Positions 20,904 through 25,166 of a stretch of 25,166 nucleotides of DNA are shown here, piece after piece; position 1 is the stretch's first letter, and every line of letters begins with the position of its first letter. The DNA comes from a virus. The stretch covers positions 1 to 25,166 of IMG/VR virus record IMGVR_UViG_3300020204_000344; one strand, 5' to 3'. The notes under the pieces were generated by a model. That model was not told the origin of the DNA, did not search any database, and saw only the letters and a program-made list of their open reading frames with translations. A program made the translations under genes and the position numbers.

Positions 20904-22286
20904 TCAGTCAAGACTAATATTCAGAGTAACTTTAATTTCGTCACCATTATTTTGAATATTGTATGGGCCATTTGTGAATCTTTCGGCAAACATAATGCTG
21001 CTATAAAGAGTTGCATCTCCAGAACCATCTAGTGCAGGACTAGTCAAGAAGGTTGTTGAGGAAGGTACAGATGCAATAGTGTATGTAGAAGATGTTGTAG
21101 TTACATTCCCCGTTCCAGCAGCAATATAGATTACATCTCCAGCAACGAGTCCATGAGCAGTAGAACCAGTACTAACTTCACTTTGATTGAAGTAAACTGT
21201 TGAACCGGTTGCAGCCTGAATGTTATTAGTTAATGCACTACTTAAAGTAAGAACTCTTGTGGATTCATCAATACCAATAACTTTAGTTCCTGCAGGAATA
21301 GCATCGGTTTCTCCAGGAAGGAATCCATGAGTAACTCCCATACCAACACTGAGATTCTCAGTTACATTGGCATAAAAAGTTGTGACTCCACTAACAGATC
21401 CAGTATTTGGTTTGTCGAGATAAACAGTTGTTCCGATTTTGCCTGTTACTCTAGCGCCATCAGCAATACCAGTTCCAATTACTCTTTGAGATGTACTAAT
21501 GCCAGTTGCACTGGAAACTGTAATTGTAAAATCACTTACGGCTCCAGTTCCCGTTGGACTATAAATTGTCTCAAACAAGGTAATATAGTTATTTCCAATA
21601 ACACCGATATTTGATGTTTTAGCAATTCCAGCTGATGCACTAACTGTTGCAGCATCTTCAACACCATGAATCTCATAAGGCATATTATTTGCTCTTACCA
21701 AATAGTAACCATACTGGTTATTTGCAGCACTGGTAAAGGTAAATGTTTGCTCTGGATATGATGCGGTAGTTGTACCAACACCAAATTCAAGAGTGCCACT
21801 TACAGTTCCGCTGTTTGCAACAGTAAGAACAAGAGTGCTTCCGTTAATTGCAGCAACTGTTGCATTTGCACCAATTCCTGTACCAGTTACATAATGACCA
21901 ACAGCAATGTTTGTTGTAGATGCAACTGTAATTGTATATTGACCTGTTGTTCCGCCAGTCGCTGTTGTTGTTGCAATTGGAGTAAGAATAGTTCTTACAT
22001 TCCAACGATTACCATTCAAAAGAATGCCATACTGACTTGAATAACTTTGATCGTTTCTGTTATTGACTACAGAGGGATAACCTGTGCTTGGTGCAGTTCC
22101 GTATCCAACTGAACCTGTAGAATCAAATGGTTCATAATACTTGGTTTGTGAAGGAACATCAGATTCCGCAGGAGTTGTGTCGCTGGTGTATAATTTCAGA
22201 ATTAAATTCCTGGGAATACTATGGTTACTATTTACAAGGTAACGAAGTGATTGAAGTTCCCCATTATCGTGAACTAAAAGTGCCAT
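20904..22286 (-). CDS. Virion structural protein with repeated beta domains (460 aa)
   Basis: GGGAGA upstream supports the start. Residues 1-130 (LLVHDNGELQSLRYLVNSNH, LKLYTSDTTPAESD, GNRWNV) look like the N-terminal part of cyanophage virion proteins found near the fibre genes. The rest has units of the form TITVASTTNIAVGHYVTGTG, GANATVAAINGSTLVLT and DFTITVSSATGISTSQRVIG, GTKVIGIDESTRVLTLSSAL. This is the 'v.vGm.VtGtGI..gt.V..i.g.tvtLs' pattern common in phage tail proteins. The C-terminus (IMFAERFTNGPYNIQNNGDE, IKVTLNISLD) closes with beta strands. It has its own late promoter (exact TATAAATA) and terminator, so it is probably a separately expressed, abundant virion protein. Confidence 0.82.
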   Translation of the reverse strand: MALLVHDNGELQSLRYLVNSNHSIPRNLILKLYTSDTTPAESDVPSQTKYYEPFDSTGSVGYGTAPSTGYPSVVNNRNDQSYSSQYGILLNGNRWNVRTILTPIATTTATGGTTGQYTITVASTTNIAVGHYVTGTGIGANATVAAINGSTLVLTVANSGTVSGTLEFGVGTTTASYPEQTFTFTSAANNQYGYYLVRANNMPYEIHGVEDAATVSASAGIAKTSNIGVIGNNYITLFETIYSPTGTGAVSDFTITVSSATGISTSQRVIGTGIADGARVTGKIGTTVYLDKPNTGSVSGVTTFYANVTENLSVGMGVTHGFLPGETDAIPAGTKVIGIDESTRVLTLSSALTNNIQAATGSTVYFNQSEVSTGSTAHGLVAGDVIYIAAGTGNVTTTSSTYTIASVPSSTTFLTSPALDGSGDATLYSSIMFAERFTNGPYNIQNNGDEIKVTLNISLD

Positions 22287-22330
22287 GTATAAATCTCCCT
22301 AGACGGAATAAAAAAATGTATTTCTCCTTT

Positions 22331-22338
22331 TATTTATA
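22331..22338 (-). promoter_or_regulatory. Exact T4-type late promoter TATAAATA
   Basis: The minus strand reads TATAAATA, the full T4 late consensus, in the 72-base gap before the 460-aa gene. The predicted start leaves a leader of about 40 bases. This is the best late promoter in the window. Confidence 0.7.
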
Positions 22339-22340
22339 AC

Positions 22341-22358
22341 TTTTAGAATCCTCTAAAA
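22341..22358 (-). other. AT-rich hairpin after the 229-aa gene stop
   Basis: TTTTAGA-GGAT-TCTAAAA pairs over seven bases just past the stop codon. It is AT-rich and lacks a following T-run, so it would be at most a weak terminator or an mRNA 3' end stabiliser. Confidence 0.35.
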
Positions 22359-23048
22359 TCAAATCTTCAATCTAAGAAAAACAGAACATTTGGTGATTCC
22401 AGAACAAGAAAGAACTCTAAAATCCAATATATCTCCGGCATTAATATTTACATTCCAAGTAGATAAATTATCATCTCGATTTTTACTTTGAGATTGAAGT
22501 CTTGGAAATTCACTACCAACTATAGAAGTAAATCCATTAGGAAAATTTGAATAATTAGTCTTCAATATGTCTATAGCTATATTTCCAGTATCTTCAGATA
22601 CAACTGTCCAAGATTCAATAACGCCAGAGACATCAATATTTAAATAACCTTTCGAACCAGTTGTTATGTCTTGTGATCCATTATCTAAAAGAAAAACAAC
22701 TGTTCTTGTAAGATCCGCAGCAGTTACTAAAGCAACACCGAAAAAGGCATGACCATTAGTCGGTGCTGTTGTAAAATAAATATTGCTTCCAGAAATTTGA
22801 TAATCACTTCCTGGATCTAAAATAACATCATTGATTGAAATAATTAATTGCTGCTCGCTTGATGGAAAATATGCTTCTCCATTTACTGTTAATGGAAATG
22901 TTTGGGTTGATCCATTAAACAAATTACCAATATCATCAAGAATTAAATTAGAATACTGAACTTGTTTTGCCGGTATTCCATAGTTTACTCCAAGTGTATA
23001 CTCGTGATTATAACTTGTATCGTCTAGGGTAATTAAATAATCCGACAT
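22359..23048 (-). CDS. Virion structural protein (229 aa)
   Basis: The start overlaps the stop of the 111-aa gene, so the two are coupled. Residues about 55-110 (TVNGEAYFPSSEQQLIISIN, DVILDPGSDYQISGSNIYFT, TAPTNGHAFFGVALVT) match the small domain 'lNGvxLxPGxDYxvsGxxItFttAP.aG' found in many phage tail proteins. Residues about 130-229 (GYLNIDVSGVIESWTVVSED, IDILKTNYSNFPNG, LSTWNVNINAGDILDFRVLS) resemble a jelly-roll or lectin-like domain of phage minor tail proteins. Together they suggest a tail or fibre component. Confidence 0.8.
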   Translation of the reverse strand: MSDYLITLDDTSYNHEYTLGVNYGIPAKQVQYSNLILDDIGNLFNGSTQTFPLTVNGEAYFPSSEQQLIISINDVILDPGSDYQISGSNIYFTTAPTNGHAFFGVALVTAADLTRTVVFLLDNGSQDITTGSKGYLNIDVSGVIESWTVVSEDTGNIAIDILKTNYSNFPNGFTSIVGSEFPRLQSQSKNRDDNLSTWNVNINAGDILDFRVLSCSGITKCSVFLRLKI

Positions 23049-23383
23049 TAGTAAGTGGCTCCTGGACTTACAAGAATTGACCCCATAACAACTCTCGTTT
23101 TAAGACCAGATGGTGCAGTCAATACTACATCATAAACATGCCTACCCTCTTTTAATTGAGTAGTTTGAGTATCTGTCATAGAAATATTAATAACTCCATT
23201 TACACGATTTACAAATGTAACAGTAAATGGATATTTTATTACTGCAGTATGGTGCTTTCTTACATAACTCTCAGCACTATAACCAAGAAGATTTAAAGGT
23301 GATTGATCTTTATTTCTCACCGTAAAAGTTGCGTCATAATCAACCCCCTGCTCAATTGTGAGATTTAAGGGTATGGCAGCCAT
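23048..23383 (-). CDS. Virion protein with immunoglobulin-like fold (111 aa)
   Basis: The sequence IPLNLTIEQGVDYDATFTVR is followed by PLNLLGYSAESYVRKHH, GVINISMTDTQTTQLKEGRH and VYDVVLTAPSGLKTRVVMGS. The pattern 'i.qG.df..tf.v.......dLtGy.a...ir......g.i.i.lt...T..l..G.Y.YDv.l....g...ri..G.i.v.p.vT' is that of small phage structural proteins with an Ig-like sandwich, also seen at the start of BppU-type baseplate proteins. The protein is the size of a single domain. It is coupled with the 229-aa gene and is probably a tail or baseplate accessory protein. Confidence 0.8.
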   Translation of the reverse strand: MAAIPLNLTIEQGVDYDATFTVRNKDQSPLNLLGYSAESYVRKHHTAVIKYPFTVTFVNRVNGVINISMTDTQTTQLKEGRHVYDVVLTAPSGLKTRVVMGSILVSPGATY

Positions 23384-23509
23384 TTAATCTTTTCCTACTT
23401 TTATTTTATTTATCGTATCGTTTGTATTATTTTTAGGGGAATTATAAAGATTGGGCCAAGTTGCTCTAATAATTTCTGCAAGTTTATGTGGTGTTTCTGA
23501 AGTAATCAT
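23384..23509 (-). CDS. Small protein (41 aa), start uncertain
   Basis: The frame begins at an ATG one base after the preceding stop and ends immediately before the start of the 111-aa gene (TAAATG). It reads MITSETPHKLAEIIRATWPN then LYNSPKNNTNDTINKIKVGK. The frame is open upstream to a TTG at 23545, giving an extra LKIWNTLQKDFE that looks like real protein (leucine- and tryptophan-containing helix), so a 53-residue product from a TTG start is possible. No function recognised. The tight packing between two genes and sensible amino-acid composition argue that it is real. Confidence 0.6.
   Translation of the reverse strand: MITSETPHKLAEIIRATWPNLYNSPKNNTNDTINKIKVGKD
23407..23414 (-). promoter_or_regulatory. 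Late-promoter-like GATAAATA
   Basis: GATAAATA on the minus strand lies inside the end of the 41-aa frame, 24 bases upstream of the ATG at 23383. It would start the structural block with the 111-aa and 229-aa genes. Confidence 0.48.
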
Positions 23510-23510
23510 C

Positions 23511-23672
23511 TCAAAATCTTTTTGGAGTGTATTCCATATCTTCAAGAAGTGTGTCTAACATTGCTCCATATTCTTTAAATCTTTTATCTCCTGCTATAAA
23601 ACATCTTTGACGCATCCAAATGGCATCTGCTAAAAGTTTAACTTGCTCTTCAGTAAGTGATAGGTTTTTCAT
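23511..23672 (-). CDS. Small helical protein (53 aa)
   Basis: The product MKNLSLTEEQVKLLADAIWM, RQRCFIAGDKRFKEYGAMLD, TLLEDMEYTPKRF is rich in charged and leucine residues and probably forms two or three helices. There is no strong ribosome-binding site. A TATAAT-like -10 box at 23688-23693 lies just upstream, but its -35 region is poor and the leader would be only about ten bases. Similar short 'LTEEQxxLLxxAI' proteins are frequent in cyanophage genomes; function unknown. Confidence 0.7.
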   Translation of the reverse strand: MKNLSLTEEQVKLLADAIWMRQRCFIAGDKRFKEYGAMLDTLLEDMEYTPKRF

Positions 23673-23697
23673 ATTTTTAGGGAAACCATTATATGTA

Positions 23698-23772
23698 TTA
23701 GATATACTGAGTAATAGACATTAAGAAAAGAAACAGTCCAAAAAGTTGAAAAAGGATGAGGATGAGGAGCAT
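23698..23772 (-). CDS. Possible hydrophobic micropeptide (24 aa)
   Basis: An ATG directly after the T-run of the Mom-like gene's terminator opens a frame MLLILILFQLFGLFLFLMSI-TQYI, which is almost entirely a membrane segment. No ribosome-binding site is visible and T-rich DNA easily makes such frames, so this is speculative. Apart from it, the 126-base gap 23673-23798 holds only the terminator and a TATAAT-like box. Confidence 0.22.
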   Translation of the reverse strand: MLLILILFQLFGLFLFLMSITQYI

Positions 23773-23797
23773 AAAAAAAAGGAGTTCTCAGAACTCC
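23773..23797 (-). terminator. Strong rho-independent terminator after the Mom-like gene
   Basis: GGAGTTC-TGA-GAACTCC forms a perfect seven-pair stem with a three-base loop, followed on the minus strand by eight T. It begins one base after the stop codon of the Mom-like gene. Confidence 0.9.
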
Positions 23798-23798
23798 C

Positions 23799-24455
23799 TT
23801 ATTTAGTTTTCAATCTATAAATGTAGATATGTTTTCCTGGTGTTTCAATATACTTTGCATCTCCTTTTGCCAAAGCATCTTTTACACGCTGTGCGAATGG
23901 TTTTAATTTTTTATTTCCATCTTTATCCACATAATAAGTTCTAATACATTTATCATGATAAGTTCTATCTTCGTATTTTATAATTCTTCCCTTTGAAGTA
24001 AGACCACCATATTCAAAATTTGATGCCTTATATATTGTCCCCTGATGATTGTGAAAGGTATCGGCATATGAAATAATAATTTTATAATCAGTGTTCTTTT
24101 TTAACCATTTTAAAGTTTTACCAATGAAATAACTTTCAGTATTTTTAGGAGTATTGTCAATGCAGCATAGTCTTCTAAGTTCTATGATTTCATTCTCTGA
24201 GCTAGCATACTTCTTCCAAGTATTTGCCATTCCTAAAGGACCATAAATCATGGCACCAATTAAATTATCCTGATAAAATAATCCAAAGACATTAGAAATT
24301 CTCAGTCCATTTACATTGGAAGAATAATGCCATTTTTTAACGAATTCAGAAACAACTTGAATAGTGGTTGGTTTAACCACAAAGTCTTTTACTTTAATAT
24401 TCCTACAATCTACCTCATCATAGAGTAGGGAAGATAGTGGATTTGACTTCATCAT
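23799..24455 (-). CDS. Mom-like DNA adenine modification protein (GNAT fold)
   Basis: The 218-residue protein shows the pattern of the phage Mu Mom family. Motifs in order are KKWHYSSNVNG (about 40-50), VFGLFYQDNLIGAMIYGPLG (about 56-75), ENEIIELRRLCCIDNTPKNT (about 88-107), then ESYFIGKTLKWLKKN, KIIISYADTFHNHQGTIYKA, SNFEYGG. 'ELRRLxxxDxxxNTES', 'SYAD...HxGTIYxAxNFxYxG' and the HYS opening are the recognisable blocks. Mu Mom is a GNAT-related enzyme that converts adenine in DNA to a carbamoylmethyl form, which blocks host restriction. A C-terminal basic region (KLKPFAQRVKDALAKGDAKY) may bind DNA. The start overlaps the end of the putative endonuclease gene by 38 bases. Modification chemistry here is inferred, not shown. 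Confidence 0.8.
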   Translation of the reverse strand: MMKSNPLSSLLYDEVDCRNIKVKDFVVKPTTIQVVSEFVKKWHYSSNVNGLRISNVFGLFYQDNLIGAMIYGPLGMANTWKKYASSENEIIELRRLCCIDNTPKNTESYFIGKTLKWLKKNTDYKIIISYADTFHNHQGTIYKASNFEYGGLTSKGRIIKYEDRTYHDKCIRTYYVDKDGNKKLKPFAQRVKDALAKGDAKYIETPGKHIYIYRLKTK

Positions 24456-24972
24456 AAGTTTCCCGAATTACTTTTACAATAGTATCATAAAGGTCATCAT
24501 AATCAATACCAATTTTTGACCAGAATGTTTTACCACCAATATACAAAACTCCATCTTTTAAATACTCATATGAATCTCCAAGAGCAGTAACAAAAAATGG
24601 ATTTGTATTATTTTTTATTGTGGTCTCAAGTAATTTATTTAATGAATCCTTTTTATGAGTTCCTGTCTGAGTATTTTTACCAAGTTTCATTTGACCTTCG
24701 CCAAACGAAGATCGAATATCAATACCAAGAGTCTTTTTTTCTTGTTTATCAATATTAACTACATTTTCTCCACATACAGAAGCAACTTCCTGAAGACTAT
24801 TGCCTAAACATGTAGAAAATGTTCTCTCAAAAGTTCCATAAACATTGATTTCAGGAACTACAGATTTTAAAATATTAAGATTTTGAGGATCTTCTTGTAA
24901 GTTTTTTTTAATTTTACAAATTGTTTTTTCTTTAATGGGAATTAAAACTTTGTAAATTTTTGAATCAACCAT
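24418..24972 (-). CDS. Putative PD-(D/E)XK-type endonuclease (184 aa)
   Basis: The start MVDSKIYKVLIP is chosen because in-frame codons further upstream lie in the psbD terminator and promoter. The region GIDIRSSFGEGQMKLGKNTQ-TGTHKKDSL holds Asp85 and Gln94-x-Lys96. With Glu62 in GNSLQEVAS, this fits a variant PD-(D/E)XK active site (D-x8-Q-x-K) like those of some type II restriction enzymes. FFVTALGDSYEYLKDG and GKTFWSKIGIDYDDLYDTI look like later strands and helices of such a fold. The gene overlaps the Mom-like gene, which favours a partner role. By analogy it might cut DNA lacking the modification. It could instead be an unrelated cyanophage protein; the endonuclease call rests on a short motif. 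Confidence 0.5.
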   Translation of the reverse strand: MVDSKIYKVLIPIKEKTICKIKKNLQEDPQNLNILKSVVPEINVYGTFERTFSTCLGNSLQEVASVCGENVVNIDKQEKKTLGIDIRSSFGEGQMKLGKNTQTGTHKKDSLNKLLETTIKNNTNPFFVTALGDSYEYLKDGVLYIGGKTFWSKIGIDYDDLYDTIVKVIRETYDEVKSTIFPTL

Positions 24973-25004
24973 AAAAATAAAAAGGAGACCCTCGGGGAGT
25001 CTCC
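24973..25004 (-). terminator. Rho-independent terminator downstream of psbD
   Basis: GGAGAC and GTCTCC pair over six GC-rich positions around a nine-base loop, followed on the minus strand by TTTTTATTTTT. It begins 31 bases after the psbD stop and runs up to the ATG of the next gene. Confidence 0.85.
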
Positions 25005-25006
25005 TC

Positions 25007-25035
25007 ATTATACCACCAAAATTAAGTCGAGTCAA
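25007..25035 (-). promoter_or_regulatory. Near-consensus sigma70 promoter overlapping the psbD terminator
   Basis: The minus strand has TTGACT (25030-25035, five of six), a 17-base spacer, and a perfect TATAAT (25007-25012), directly after the psbD stop codon. The predicted start near 25000 falls inside the 5' arm of the terminator hairpin. It would be read by host RNA polymerase early in infection and drive the endonuclease and Mom-like genes. Confidence 0.72.
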
Positions 25036-25166
25036 TCAAAGAGCATTGCCTCGTGGCAAAACTTCCTCTGGGAATACAAAGTTCTCGTGTGGTTGATCAA
25101 CAGGTGCCATCCAAGCACGGAGTCCTTCGTTGAGAAGAATGTTCTTCGTGTAGAAAGTTTCAAACT
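25036..25166 (-). CDS. psbD: Photosystem II D2 protein, C-terminal end (partial)
   Basis: The last 42 codons are present; the gene continues beyond the right edge. The translation [42 protein letters not shown] matches the C-terminus of D2 (typically [38 protein letters not shown]), not D1. D2 forms the PSII reaction centre with D1 in the thylakoid membrane. Cyanophages carry psbA and often psbD to keep photosynthesis running in infected cells. The reading frame is intact here and ends in a normal stop, followed by a terminator. Confidence 0.97.
   Translation of the reverse strand, partial: FETFYTKNILLNEGLRAWMAPVDQPHENFVFPEEVLPRGNAL

Noticed and set aside
25036-25166. psbA (D1) instead of psbD
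   Set aside because: The C-terminus [12 protein letters not shown] is that of D2; D1 ends in a different sequence with a processed tail.

Overview
The window is a piece of a T4-like cyanomyovirus genome (a phage of marine Synechococcus or Prochlorococcus), low in GC, with every supported gene on the minus strand. Three things place it: the 3' end of a photosystem II D2 gene (psbD) at the right edge, a phage speD and glutaredoxin at the left, and about 19 kb of tail-fibre and virion structural genes between them. Boundaries in the structural block and in the left cluster carry NATAAATA-type late-promoter motifs on the minus strand.

Read in the direction of transcription (right to left): psbD ends at 25036. 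A terminator and a sigma70-like promoter overlap just downstream of it and lead into a two-gene cassette, a putative PD-(D/E)XK endonuclease (24418-24972) overlapping a Mom-like DNA-modification protein (23799-24455). A strong terminator closes the cassette. Two or three very small genes follow (23384-23772).

The structural block runs from 23383 to 4516. It has a 111-aa and a 229-aa virion protein, a 460-aa virion protein, a 74-aa protein, a 1302-aa repeat protein, and a 2610-aa fibre with a C-terminal S74 self-cleaving chaperone and an embedded cupredoxin-like domain. Next come five small related or similar structural proteins, a 125-aa protein, a tail-assembly-chaperone-like protein, and a glycine-rich adhesin ending in a fibrinogen-like domain. 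Three consecutive 2-oxoglutarate/Fe(II)-oxygenase-like genes (2665-4462) lie directly downstream of the adhesin.

The left cluster (29-2626) is tightly packed with stop/start overlaps: glutaredoxin, conserved small proteins of unknown function, a membrane protein with an acidic tail, speD (S-adenosylmethionine decarboxylase) and a 32-residue cysteine-rich protein.

The strongest leads are the Mom-like/endonuclease pair beside psbD, the complete type-1 copper ligand set inside the giant tail fibre, the adhesin followed by three oxygenases, and the promoter placed so that its own transcript would lose the upstream terminator hairpin. Functions are assigned by eye from motifs; no database search was run.
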